This document shows, one piece after another, positions 1 through 8,418 of a stretch of 64,000 nt of DNA. Origin of the DNA: Pontibacter sp. G13 (GTDB lineage Bacteria; Bacteroidota; Bacteroidia; J057); NCBI RefSeq assembly GCF_031851795.1, contig NZ_CP134696.1:5890001-5954000 (forward strand), given 5' to 3'. How positions within the stretch are numbered: the stretch's first letter is position 1; every line of letters starts with the position of its first letter. The notes under the pieces are model-generated. The model was given only the letters and a program-made list of their open reading frames with translations. It searched no databases and had not been told where the DNA came from. The position numbers and the translations under genes were made by a program.

Positions 1-1814
1 CTGGTGCGCTTCCTCCCACTTTTTCTGCCATGTATCGGTTGGTAGGAGATGGAGAAATCCTGATTGAGCATATCGGGAATGCCTCCGCTACGAATCTATT
101 GGGGCGATTTTGTCATACCAATCCGGCCGTCAATGATCTCGTCATGGATCTGGCAGCACAGGAAGCCGAAAAGAACCCAGAAGTGATCTTCGCGGAAATT
201 GCCCATTTACCCGAAAATCGCACGGGAAATATCTTATTGAGACCTGCTATCCGCGAATATGAAATTCCCTTTCTCGCTCAAAGTACCCTGCCCGCCGAGC
301 AGCAAATTGCTGTAGAGGATTTGTATGTTTCGGTGTACTGGGATCAAATCTACCTGAGGTCCCGCAAGTTGGACAAGCGGATTATTCCTCGTCTGAGTAC
401 CGCCCACAACTATACCTACCTTTCGCAGCCCATCTACCAATTCCTCTGCGACCTTCAGCAACAAGGCTTGAAAACGCACATGAACTTCAATTGGGGGCCT
501 TTGCTGGATCACTTCGAGTATCTGCCGAGGGTTCGCTATAAGAACATCGTCCTTTTTCGAGCTTTTTGGAAAGTGGATCTCCGCCCGTTCAAATCCATGT
601 TCAAATCGCAGGGGCAAAAGCAAATGGATGCATTTCAGGAGTTTGCTGATAAGTTGGAGCTGCCCAAGCGGTTTGTCTTGGCGGATATGGACAATGAGTT
701 ACTCGTCGATCGGGATAATCCGCTGATGGTCCAATGCTTCCTCCAGACCGTGAAGCAACGACGGGAGGTAATTCTAAAGGAATTTCTGGAAGATCAGAAA
801 GGAGCTTTGACCGATGAATCAGGACGGACTTATGCCAATCAATTGGTGTCGTCATTTGTCAAATCGGCAGCGACTTTCGACCAAACGCTTCCCGTGCATT
901 TGCAAGCTCATAACAAGCCTGAAGCCGCCAAGGCCAAACATCCTCAAACCAGTCTTTGGAGTTACTTCCGGATCTATGGAGGCGTGAAATCACTGGATCG
1001 TTTGCTCGGGGAAGTCATCGGAGCATTTGCATCGTCTCAAAAGGAGTCAGGCAAAGTGGACAAATGGTATTTCATTCGCTACCGTGATGAGGAGGAGCAT
1101 CTGCGCATTCGGTTTCAGGCGACTTCCCCTATGGCCAAGTCCCATCTGATGGCTGCATTCGCCCAGTACATCGAGCCATTCGAAGCATCAGGACTCATCT
1201 GGAAAGTGGAAACGGGGACTTATCTCCCGGAAATCAACCGATATGGCCAGACCACGATGGAGGTATCGGAATCCATATTCCATCTGGAAAGCCAGCTGTT
1301 GGTGAATCTCATGCCCAATTTGATCGCTGCGGAATCCCCCAATCTGCGCTGGTGTCTGGGATTGATGTATCTAGATCAATGGTTTCAGGTATGTACCTTT
1401 TCTGAAGAGGAGCAGACGACGTTCATGGATCAGCTTAAGCAAGGCTATGAAAAGGAATTCAATGTCACTTCTTTTCAGCGCAAGCAGATACTCGGAAAAT
1501 ACAAGCGATACTTACCTACGATTGAATCCGCCCTGTCAGGCTCTGGCTCCGAATGGCAGACTTTGGCACAGCGACTCACCGAACATTTCGAGGAAATGAA
1601 TCCTCATATTCAATATGTGCTGGACCTCAATCGATCGCTCACCTTGAAGGTGGATTTCGAAACCTGGATGGCGAGCCATGTCCACATGTTCCTCAATCGC
1701 CTCATCCCTTCCTTCCAGCGGAAGAATGAGTTGGTCATCTACACCTTCCTGCATGCCTATTACCGATCGCGGCAAGCAAGAAAACAGCCTTCCTCTCACA
1801 GTCAAGCCGTGTAA
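1..1814 (+). CDS. LanB-type lantibiotic dehydratase, C-terminal part (5' end outside window)
   Basis: The reading frame is open to the window edge (codons from nt 3, before the first ATG at 30), so this is the 3' part of a longer gene; family members are about 1000 residues and about 600 are here. The first part (phrases LPPTFSAMYRL and NLLGRFCH) resembles the end of the tRNA-Glu-dependent glutamylation domain. From about residue 310 (SLWSYFRIYGG, then WYFIRYRDEEEHLRIRF) it matches the thiopeptide-type or elimination domain. Such enzymes dehydrate Ser/Thr in a ribosomal precursor peptide in the cytoplasm. It lies 9 nt before a C39-peptidase exporter, so it belongs to a RiPP cluster. No precursor peptide gene is visible here; it is probably upstream, outside the window. 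Confidence 0.85.
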   Translation, partial: GALPPTFSAMYRLVGDGEILIEHIGNASATNLLGRFCHTNPAVNDLVMDLAAQEAEKNPEVIFAEIAHLPENRTGNILLRPAIREYEIPFLAQSTLPAEQQIAVEDLYVSVYWDQIYLRSRKLDKRIIPRLSTAHNYTYLSQPIYQFLCDLQQQGLKTHMNFNWGPLLDHFEYLPRVRYKNIVLFRAFWKVDLRPFKSMFKSQGQKQMDAFQEFADKLELPKRFVLADMDNELLVDRDNPLMVQCFLQTVKQRREVILKEFLEDQKGALTDESGRTYANQLVSSFVKSAATFDQTLPVHLQAHNKPEAAKAKHPQTSLWSYFRIYGGVKSLDRLLGEVIGAFASSQKESGKVDKWYFIRYRDEEEHLRIRFQATSPMAKSHLMAAFAQYIEPFEASGLIWKVETGTYLPEINRYGQTTMEVSESIFHLESQLLVNLMPNLIAAESPNLRWCLGLMYLDQWFQVCTFSEEEQTTFMDQLKQGYEKEFNVTSFQRKQILGKYKRYLPTIESALSGSGSEWQTLAQRLTEHFEEMNPHIQYVLDLNRSLTLKVDFETWMASHVHMFLNRLIPSFQRKNELVIYTFLHAYYRSRQARKQPSSHSQAV

Positions 1815-1823
1815 TCGCTCGAT

Positions 1824-4022
1824 ATGCCCATTCAATCATTTCCTAGCTACATACAGTACGACATCACGGATTGTGGACCGACCTGCCTACGGATCATTTC
1901 CAAATACTATGGCAAGGAAATTAGCCTAGATACTATCCGGTCGTTGAGCGAAAAAACGCGGACAGGGACCAATCTGCTCGGACTAAGCGAGGCGGCTGAA
2001 GGGCTTGGGTTCTCTACGCTTGGAGCACGGATTACTTTCGAAGTGCTGGCCCAGCAGGCGCCGTTGCCATGCATTGTGTTTTGGCGAGCGGACCATTTTT
2101 GTGTGGTGTACAAGATCCGTCGCAATACCGTCTACCTATCCGACCCCAGCATGGGATTGGTCAAACTTTCGAAGGAAGAATTTTTGGAGGGTTGGACGGG
2201 GAGCAGTACGGGAACCGAGGGGATTGTATTGATCTTGGAACCGACTCCAGCCTTTGAGGAGCTAGAATCTGATCGTCCGAAATCCCAAAGACCTTTTCAT
2301 CTATTCAGACGCGTTTTCCACTATGTAGGAACCTACCGGAAGCTCTTCGCCCAAGTATTGGTGGGGCTGACGGTAGGGAGCCTCATCAATCTGTCATTTC
2401 CGTTTCTGACGCAGGGCCTGATCGATTTGGGGATAGCGCAGCAGGATATTGGGATGATCTATTTGTTGTTGATCGCTCAATTGGCGCTGTTCGTTGGAGG
2501 CATGACGATCGAAATTCTGAGGCGGGTAATCCTGATGCATATCAGTAGTCGCGTGAATATTTATCTGCTTGGAGACTTTATCCAGAAGCTGTTTAGGCTG
2601 CCGATCCATTTCTTCGATGCCAAACTCACTGGGGACATTCTTCAAAGGATAGGCGATCACCAACGAGTCGAGCAACTGCTTTCCTCGGGAACCCTGAATA
2701 TCCTTTTTTCCCTATTCAATCTCCTCATCTTTGGGATGGTGCTGATCTATTACGATTGGTCCATTTTTCTCTTGTTTGCAGGGGGAAGTATCCTTTTCTA
2801 CCTCTGGATCAGGTTTTTCCTTCGAAAAAGGGCGGAGATCGATTTTCGGAGATTTCACCAGCTCGCGCTGAATGCCGACAAAAACCTCGAGCTGATACAC
2901 GGAATGCAGGAGATCAAGCTCAACAATCAGGAGATCCGCAAGCGATGGGAATGGTCCTATCTGCAAGCCAAGATCTTCCAGATCAATCTCGATGGCATTC
3001 GATTGGACAATTGGCAAAATGGGGGCTCCTCGCTCATCAATCAACTCAAAAACATCCTCATTACCTTCTACTCCGCGGCATTGGTCCTCGAAGGCGAGAT
3101 CACCTTGGGGATGATGCTCTCGATCTCATTCATCATCGGTCAGATGAATGTTCCGCTCTCCCAATTGCTGGAATTCACCCAATCCCTTCAAGATGCGGAA
3201 TTGAGCATGGAACGGATACAGGATACCTACGAAATGGATGAGGAAGCTGAACCTCAAACTCCCCATCCGATCCCCGCCGATCATTCCATTCAAATTTCCC
3301 ATTTGTCATTTCGGTATATGGGCATGAGAAAGGATCGTTGGGTGTTGCAGGACTTGAATTTGACCATTCCCCAAAATCGCGTCACGGCCATCGTCGGCGC
3401 CAGTGGTTCGGGTAAAACGACCTTGTTGAAATTGCTGCTCAAATTTTATGACCCGACCGAAGGCAGTATCTCCGTGGGTCAATCCCCATTGTCGCATATT
3501 TCTCATGCGGAATGGAGATCCCAGATCGGGGCGGTGATGCAGGATGGATTCATTTTCCCCGACACGATTGCCCAAAATATCACGATGACCGATGAGATGC
3601 AGGATCTGGATCGAATGGTCGAATGCGCCAAGATCGCCTGTATCCATGAGTTTATCGAGTCCCTGCCGATGGGCTACCGGACCAAAATCGGAGTTGCCGG
3701 CCAATCACTTTCCCAAGGGCAAAGACAGCGGATCTTGATTGCCAGAGCGATCTATAAAGATCCTGCCTACTTGTTTTTCGATGAAGCCACCAGTGCATTG
3801 GATGCCCAAAATGAGCGCAGAATCAAAGAGCATCTGGATCAATTTATCCAAGGCAGAACAGCCGTCATCATCGCCCATCGACTCAGTACCGTGAAAAATG
3901 CCGATCAGATTCTTGTCCTAGATCAAGGCCAGATCGTCGAGTCTGGCAATCATGAATCCCTCATCCAATTGCAGGGATACTACTACCATCTTGTGAAAAA
4001 TCAGCTGGAAATAGGCGCTTAA
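1824..4022 (+). CDS. Peptidase-containing ABC transporter (C39 peptidase, RiPP exporter)
   Basis: The 732-residue protein has the full PCAT order. Residues 1-140 are a C39 peptidase with catalytic Cys17 in DCGPTCL, a His in DHFCVVY and an Asp in LSDPSMG. About 165-440 is a six-helix exporter domain and about 480-730 a nucleotide-binding domain with Walker A GASGSGKTT, signature LSQGQRQR, Walker B YLFFDEATSALD and H-loop AHRLST. All catalytic residues are present, so it should cleave a leader peptide (double-glycine type in this family) and export the core peptide. It sits between the LanB-type gene and an HlyD-like gene in one tight operon. Confidence 0.93.
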   Translation: MPIQSFPSYIQYDITDCGPTCLRIISKYYGKEISLDTIRSLSEKTRTGTNLLGLSEAAEGLGFSTLGARITFEVLAQQAPLPCIVFWRADHFCVVYKIRRNTVYLSDPSMGLVKLSKEEFLEGWTGSSTGTEGIVLILEPTPAFEELESDRPKSQRPFHLFRRVFHYVGTYRKLFAQVLVGLTVGSLINLSFPFLTQGLIDLGIAQQDIGMIYLLLIAQLALFVGGMTIEILRRVILMHISSRVNIYLLGDFIQKLFRLPIHFFDAKLTGDILQRIGDHQRVEQLLSSGTLNILFSLFNLLIFGMVLIYYDWSIFLLFAGGSILFYLWIRFFLRKRAEIDFRRFHQLALNADKNLELIHGMQEIKLNNQEIRKRWEWSYLQAKIFQINLDGIRLDNWQNGGSSLINQLKNILITFYSAALVLEGEITLGMMLSISFIIGQMNVPLSQLLEFTQSLQDAELSMERIQDTYEMDEEAEPQTPHPIPADHSIQISHLSFRYMGMRKDRWVLQDLNLTIPQNRVTAIVGASGSGKTTLLKLLLKFYDPTEGSISVGQSPLSHISHAEWRSQIGAVMQDGFIFPDTIAQNITMTDEMQDLDRMVECAKIACIHEFIESLPMGYRTKIGVAGQSLSQGQRQRILIARAIYKDPAYLFFDEATSALDAQNERRIKEHLDQFIQGRTAVIIAHRLSTVKNADQILVLDQGQIVESGNHESLIQLQGYYYHLVKNQLEIGA

Positions 4023-4032
4023 CGAAATTCTT

Positions 4033-4677
4033 ATGCCGCATTCCCCCGCATTCTATGAAGAAGAAGTCAGGCAGATCTTGGGATTGCCCCCCAATCGACT
4101 GATGTGGTATGGCAATTACCTGTTGGCACTGGTCATCACCATACTGCTCGTGCTCGCCGCCACCATTCCCATTCCGAGATCCTTTCAAGTACCTGCTGAA
4201 ATACTGGGCCAGCAAGTGGGAAACTTTCAGCAAATCTCCCTGGCCGATTCAGGGGCAACTTGGGTAGTACGAGACAGGCAAGAGGTCGCCATTGGAGATA
4301 CATTGGGACAAATCCTGCGGGAAGGCAAGTACACGCCATTTATCAGTTCTACTGCCGGAACCTTTGTCTTGATGGGCGATGGCCCCTTTCAAGAGGCGGC
4401 GATCATGCCGCACATGCCCTCGACCACCCTCAAGGTGGTTATTCCCGCCCATATCTGGGCTTTTCTCTCTGTGGGATCACAGATTCAAATTACCTCTGCG
4501 GATTCAGATCCAATCGGTGCCAAGGTGCTCAATCTGCATGTGAGCGAAACAGGAAACCGGATGCAGGCTGAGCTGCTGGTAGAAACCCAATTTGTCCCTG
4601 CGTTCAAACATCCCATGCTCAGGATCCGCAGGACTCCCCAAACCCTCATTCAATACTTGCTAAGAACAGAATCATGA
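4033..4677 (+). CDS. Short HlyD-type membrane fusion (adaptor) protein
   Basis: A 214-residue protein with a cytoplasmic N-terminus, one transmembrane helix at about residues 28-50 (YLLALVITILLVLAAT) and an exported domain with short beta-strand segments typical of the biotinyl-lipoyl-like and barrel parts of HlyD proteins. It lacks the long coiled-coil hairpin of full HlyD adaptors, which are about twice this length. It starts 10 nt after the ABC exporter and its last codons overlap the next gene by 4 nt. The likely job is to link the inner-membrane exporter to an outer-membrane channel. The assignment rests on position and topology more than on motif identity. Confidence 0.7.
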   Translation: MPHSPAFYEEEVRQILGLPPNRLMWYGNYLLALVITILLVLAATIPIPRSFQVPAEILGQQVGNFQQISLADSGATWVVRDRQEVAIGDTLGQILREGKYTPFISSTAGTFVLMGDGPFQEAAIMPHMPSTTLKVVIPAHIWAFLSVGSQIQITSADSDPIGAKVLNLHVSETGNRMQAELLVETQFVPAFKHPMLRIRRTPQTLIQYLLRTES

Positions 4678-5594
4678 AATTAGGTTTACTCGTCTTCGAA
4701 CTCGGACTCGAACGAAACGATATATCGCGCTTGTTCGACTATGCACAAATGGCAGATGAGCTCGGTTATTCACGATTGTGGCTGGGAGAGCATTACGACG
4801 ATCCTTTGAACTATTGGAGCAATCCGGAACCACTCCTTCCCCTGATTCTCGGGCATACAGACCGGATTACGGTAGGGACTGCCGGCACATTGATTCGCCT
4901 TCATAGTCCCTATCGCGTGGCTTCCAGTTTTCGATTGTTGAACTCCATGTTTTTGGATCGGGTGGATTTGGGACTTGCAGGAGGGTATGCCAAGGAAGTC
5001 GCGGTGCAGGCCTTGACAGGAATGGATATGGACACCTTTGTTGCGCAGGATCGGTATGCGCCCACTCAGGAAGTCATTTCCCTGTTTCGTGACGAGCCTC
5101 AATATCTAGAGAAGTCCCTTTTTGTCAACCCTACTGCCTTTCCTGCGCCTCATCTCTGGATACTGAGTTTTTCGTATCGCGGCCTTCCGTTTGTGTTGGA
5201 ATCCCAATGCTGTTACTCCCGCACATTGTTCCATTCGGTGGCACCACCTACTCCCGACCGAGCCTCTGCGATGGCTTTTCGAGAGCAATACGAAGCAAAG
5301 TACGGCCGACCTGCCCAACTCAATATTGCCGTGGCGGGCATCATGGGCAAGGATGAAAAGGATGCACAACAGCGCCTCATCAAGACTTCTTATGCGACCA
5401 ATCCCTTCTACCAAGCCAACATTCTGGGCAGCCCCCAACAAGTGACCGATTATTTACATGGATTGACTGAGACCTATGGCGTGGACGAGGTAATCTGGCT
5501 GGACCTCGATGCCGATATGGAGCACCGCATGCGTACACTCCAAGCCTTATCTCCCCTTATTGCGGCTCCCATCTCCGAAGCGCCTACTACCTGA
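4674..5594 (+). CDS. Luciferase-like (LLM class) flavin-dependent oxidoreductase
   Basis: A 306-residue TIM-barrel protein opening MKLGLLVFELG, with ADELGYSRLWLGEHY and the LGHTDRITVGTAG stretch seen across bacterial-luciferase-like monooxygenases using FMNH2 or F420. It resembles the MsnO8-type branch common in natural-product clusters. The start codon overlaps the HlyD-like stop (ATGA-type, 4 nt), so it is translationally coupled to the exporter. This suggests it oxidises the RiPP product or a building block; the substrate cannot be told from sequence. It is the last gene of the operon; the repeat-like sequence after it breaks the run. Confidence 0.82.
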   Translation: MKLGLLVFELGLERNDISRLFDYAQMADELGYSRLWLGEHYDDPLNYWSNPEPLLPLILGHTDRITVGTAGTLIRLHSPYRVASSFRLLNSMFLDRVDLGLAGGYAKEVAVQALTGMDMDTFVAQDRYAPTQEVISLFRDEPQYLEKSLFVNPTAFPAPHLWILSFSYRGLPFVLESQCCYSRTLFHSVAPPTPDRASAMAFREQYEAKYGRPAQLNIAVAGIMGKDEKDAQQRLIKTSYATNPFYQANILGSPQQVTDYLHGLTETYGVDEVIWLDLDADMEHRMRTLQALSPLIAAPISEAPTT

Positions 5595-5709
5595 TCTGAT
5601 GGTGATCCCCCGTTAATGCCCTTTTGATTTGGATTGGGAAATGGTCATCAGGGTATGGGGGATTGCCTCGATCAGGCCTTTCAGGGAATGAAAATGGGCG
5701 ATTGGGCTC

Positions 5710-5929
5710 ATTTGGGCATACCCCAGCGATCTTGGAAATAAGTCTCTGCTCAATCTACATGCGCTGGGTCGGGCTGTGCACGAGTACGCTGACGCTTCCG
5801 TCCTCGGGGGATAGCGCCAATGCATGGATTCAGCTTGAGATTGATTCAAGCCCGAATTAGGCTGGAGCCCTCGGACCTCGCCTGACGGCTCGTCGTTTCC
5901 ATCCCTTATGCCGCTGCTGTCAGCCGCAC
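5710..5929. repeat. Truncated copy of a dispersed intergenic repeat
   Basis: This non-coding stretch matches the left part of a longer element at 59504-59958 over about 220 bp with the same internal order. Both begin with ATTTGGGC-A-CCC-GCG, then share GGGCTNTGC, CGCTG-CGCT and CCGTCCTCG, and later CTCGGACCTCGCC, ATCCCTT-GCCGC and CAGCCGCAC. The right inverted arm found in the other copy is missing here. The sequence ends about 10 bp before the stop of the minus-strand membrane protein gene. Confidence 0.6.
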
Positions 5930-5940
5930 AGATAGTGAAA

Positions 5941-6375
5941 TTACTGGGCGCGGCTGGCAATCAACTTGGCAGCAGCGTACATCCCCAAAAACCCTCCGAT
6001 CGGATAGATGAGGACATCCAAGATGGAAAACCAGATCGGATGTGGGATCATGATGAGATTCATTACCCCAAATGCCAAAAATAGCCCGATCAATATGCCC
6101 ACAGGGGTTTTTGCACGCTCCTTGGCAATGGCAGTCGCAACGGCGGTCGCCCCGAATACGCCCACCAGATGGGCAAGACCGACCATGAGGATCGCGCCTA
6201 ATGGCATCGTTGCGACATGCTCCTTCATCACTTCCTTGAATTCAGGATTGGCTGGGTCCATCGTTGACAATGCTTCAGGCACGGGATAGAGCTCGTGCGA
6301 AACTCCTTCGATCGCTGCTACCAGCAAAAATCCTACGATGAGTCCGGCGATGACCGCCAAGATTTGCTTGACCAT
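5941..6375 (-). CDS. Small integral membrane protein of unknown function
   Basis: A 144-residue protein with four hydrophobic helices: about residues 4-24 (ILAVIAGLIVGFLLVAAIEG), 56-80, 90-108 and 112-136. Loops are short and no catalytic motif is visible. Start MVKQILAVIAG is the only good ATG. Similar four-helix proteins of 130-150 residues are common in Bacteroidota, but I do not recognise a characterised family. It is a single gene on the minus strand, divergent from hutH with about 220 bp between starts. Confidence 0.75.
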   Translation of the reverse strand: MVKQILAVIAGLIVGFLLVAAIEGVSHELYPVPEALSTMDPANPEFKEVMKEHVATMPLGAILMVGLAHLVGVFGATAVATAIAKERAKTPVGILIGLFLAFGVMNLIMIPHPIWFSILDVLIYPIGGFLGMYAAAKLIASRAQ

Positions 6376-6503
6376 GATGTGGGGATTGGGGGTTTGCCAA
6401 GCAAGTTAAAAAACAATCTTCAGTCCCGAGGTCTTTTGGAGGGAAGTTTAAATCGAATGATGGGTTATCCATTTCCGGCATTATTGATATGGATATTTTT
6501 CCA

Positions 6504-6534
6504 TTGATCGGCTTAAACAGTTTGTGTATGTTTG
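6504..6534 (+). promoter_or_regulatory. Bacteroidota-type promoter for hutH
   Basis: TTG at 6504-6506, a 20-bp spacer and TATGTTTG at 6527-6534 match the TTG-N17-23-TAnnTTTG promoter of this phylum exactly. The expected transcription start is about 6541, giving a leader of about 55 nt before the hutH ATG at 6596. Confidence 0.65.
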
Positions 6535-6595
6535 TAGAATTTCCCGCGCCAGATTGGGCGGGGTTTCAAGCAAACATCAAAGGTCTCCGAACATC

Positions 6596-8098
6596 ATGGA
6601 AATCAGTCATCAGAACCTCACGATTGACCAAATCGCGAAGCTCCTGGCCAGCTCCAACCGCCAAGTGAGCTTGTCCGATTCAGCCAAGGCCCGCATACAG
6701 GAATGCCGGGACTATCTGGATACCAGACTCGCCAAGGGCACTGATATCATCTATGGTATCAACACTGGGTTTGGGTATCTCTGCGACAAGGAGATTGCCT
6801 TCGATGACCAGCGACAGCTTCAGATCAACTTGATCCGCTCACATGCATGTGGGATGGGATCCAAGGTCCCTCATGAGATTGTCCGATTGATGCTCCTACT
6901 CAAGGTCAAATCACTCTGCTATGGTCACTCTGGGGTACAGGTAGAGACGGTGCAACGTCTGATCGATTTCTGGAATCACGATGTGCTTCCAGTGGTATAC
7001 ACCCAAGGATCGCTTGGAGCATCTGGTGACCTTTCCCCATTGGCTCATTTGGCTTTGCCACTGATTGGAGAAGGGGAGGTGGAATACCAAGGTCAGCGCA
7101 TGTCAGCGGCAGATATGAATGCCCAGATGGGATGGCAACCCATTTCCCTCAAGGCCAAGGAAGGTCTTGCCCTGCTCAATGGCACCCAGTTCATGCTGGC
7201 GTACGGCATTCATATTCTCCTACAAGGAGAAAGATTGACACACTTGGGCGACCGCGTCGCGGCTTTGAGTTTGGATGCTTTTCATGGCTTGCTCGATCCT
7301 TTTCATCCCAAGCTTCACGAAATTCGCCCTCACCCCGGACAGATCCACACCGCCAAGACCATGCTTGAGTTGTTGGGAGATTCCGAGATCGTCCAGACGG
7401 AAAAGAAGCACGTCCAAGATCCCTATTCCTTCCGATGCATTCCGCAGGTTCACGGAGCCTCCAAGGATGCGATTGCCTATTGCCGGACGGTGTTTGAGCG
7501 CGAGTTGTCGGGAGTGAGTGACAACCCCAACATTTTCGTGGAGGAAGATCTCGTGTTGTCTGGTGGTAATTTTCACGGCCAGCCTTTGGCATTGGCACTG
7601 GATTTCCTCGCCATAGCATTGGCAGAGCTAGGGTCCATTTCCGAGCGCCGGACATATCAGCTGATCTCCGGAACCCGCGGATTGCCGAGCTTTTTGGTGG
7701 CCAATCCAGGGCTTGATTCGGGGATGATGATTCCGCAGTATACGGCAGCTTCCATTGCCTCTCAGAACAAGCAGTTGTGTACTCCGGCTTCGGTGGATAC
7801 CATTCCTTCTTCCAACAATCAGGAGGATCATGTGAGTATGGGAGCCAATGCGGCCACCAAGTGCTTGCGTGTATTGGACAATTTAGAAAGGCTATTTGCC
7901 ATCGAATTGGTGAATGCATCTCAAGCCCTTCACTTCCGCGAGCCCAAGCAGACAGGAACCGCCCTGCGCCCCATGTTGGCTGATTTCCGCAAAGTAGTGC
8001 CCTTTGTTGAACGCGATCGAATCCTCTATCAGGACCTCCATCGAGCCGTGGATTTTGTGGCGGGTTGGCAGCTTGAAATGCCCGCGATAAAAGGCTAG
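6596..8098 (+). CDS. hutH: Histidine ammonia-lyase
   Basis: An aromatic amino acid ammonia-lyase of 500 residues. The MIO-forming tripeptide Ala-Ser-Gly falls at residues 142-144 (GSLGASGDLSPLAH), and SHACGMG places a Ser-His pair with His at residue 83. The same numbers hold in the well-studied Pseudomonas HAL, which supports both the start at 6596 (not the upstream in-frame codon at 6524) and specificity for histidine over Phe/Tyr. It deaminates L-histidine to urocanate. No hutU, hutI or hutG lies nearby, so the rest of the pathway is elsewhere. The next genes make aromatic amino acids, so tyrosine lyase activity is a minor alternative. Confidence 0.88.
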   Translation: MEISHQNLTIDQIAKLLASSNRQVSLSDSAKARIQECRDYLDTRLAKGTDIIYGINTGFGYLCDKEIAFDDQRQLQINLIRSHACGMGSKVPHEIVRLMLLLKVKSLCYGHSGVQVETVQRLIDFWNHDVLPVVYTQGSLGASGDLSPLAHLALPLIGEGEVEYQGQRMSAADMNAQMGWQPISLKAKEGLALLNGTQFMLAYGIHILLQGERLTHLGDRVAALSLDAFHGLLDPFHPKLHEIRPHPGQIHTAKTMLELLGDSEIVQTEKKHVQDPYSFRCIPQVHGASKDAIAYCRTVFERELSGVSDNPNIFVEEDLVLSGGNFHGQPLALALDFLAIALAELGSISERRTYQLISGTRGLPSFLVANPGLDSGMMIPQYTAASIASQNKQLCTPASVDTIPSSNNQEDHVSMGANAATKCLRVLDNLERLFAIELVNASQALHFREPKQTGTALRPMLADFRKVVPFVERDRILYQDLHRAVDFVAGWQLEMPAIKG

Positions 8099-8216
8099 GA
8101 AAACTAACGATCGTTCGGATCATCAGAATTCGGTCAATTTATTTTTGGGGATTATTTCTTCCTGCGAATCGGACAAAGGGGAAAGTATCTATTTCAAAAA
8201 ATTATTGGCCAATTGT

Positions 8217-8246
8217 TTTGCAAGTACATTCTTTTGCTTATACTTG
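8217..8246 (+). promoter_or_regulatory. Candidate promoter of the aromatic leader and operon
   Basis: TTTG at 8217-8220, 18 bp, then TATACTTG at 8239-8246, one base off the TAnnTTTG consensus. The transcript would begin near 8252, only a few bases before the leader-peptide ATG at 8257, so the leader would be almost leaderless. Confidence 0.5.
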
Positions 8247-8256
8247 TGGCGTAGAC

Positions 8257-8340
8257 ATGAAACAATTCTTCACATACAACGGCTATTATTATTTCTTCTT
8301 TTATTGGTTTAAAGGAAGACTGGGGCCGTGGTATGGCTGA
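8257..8340 (+). CDS. Aromatic-rich leader peptide (attenuator sensor)
   Basis: A 27-codon ORF from ATG to TGA. Fourteen codons are aromatic: six Phe, six Tyr and two Trp. The densest run, codons 10-18, reads YYYFFFYWF (8284-8310). It lies 25 nt before a strong intrinsic terminator and 79 nt before the prephenate dehydratase start. This is the arrangement of a ribosome-mediated attenuator: when charged tRNA-Phe or tRNA-Tyr is scarce the ribosome stalls in the run and termination is prevented. Families of this type (trpL, pheL) are well known; a Bacteroidota tryptophan version has been described as an RNA motif. The Phe/Tyr bias here fits the operon that follows. Too short for ordinary gene callers. 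Confidence 0.88.
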   Translation: MKQFFTYNGYYYFFFYWFKGRLGPWYG

Positions 8341-8364
8341 TTCAGATATACCATCATTTACTTC

Positions 8365-8402
8365 AACGTCCCCAACGATTCAAGTCGGGGACGTTTTTTT
8401 TT
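8365..8402 (+). terminator. Intrinsic terminator of the aromatic attenuator
   Basis: AACGTCCCC (8365-8373) pairs with GGGGACGTT (8387-8395), a GC-rich 9-bp stem with two more pairs possible inside, and the 3' arm runs into nine T residues (8394-8402). It lies between the leader peptide and the prephenate dehydratase start, so it can only act on the operon transcript. A competing pairing, TGGGG (8321-8325) with CCCCA (8370-8374), would break the stem if the ribosome stalls upstream. Confidence 0.88.
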
Positions 8403-8418
8403 GAACTGATTTTCACGC

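Noticed and set aside
7191-8123. 310-codon minus-strand ORF antisense to hutH
   Set aside because: Shadow frame of a well-supported gene.
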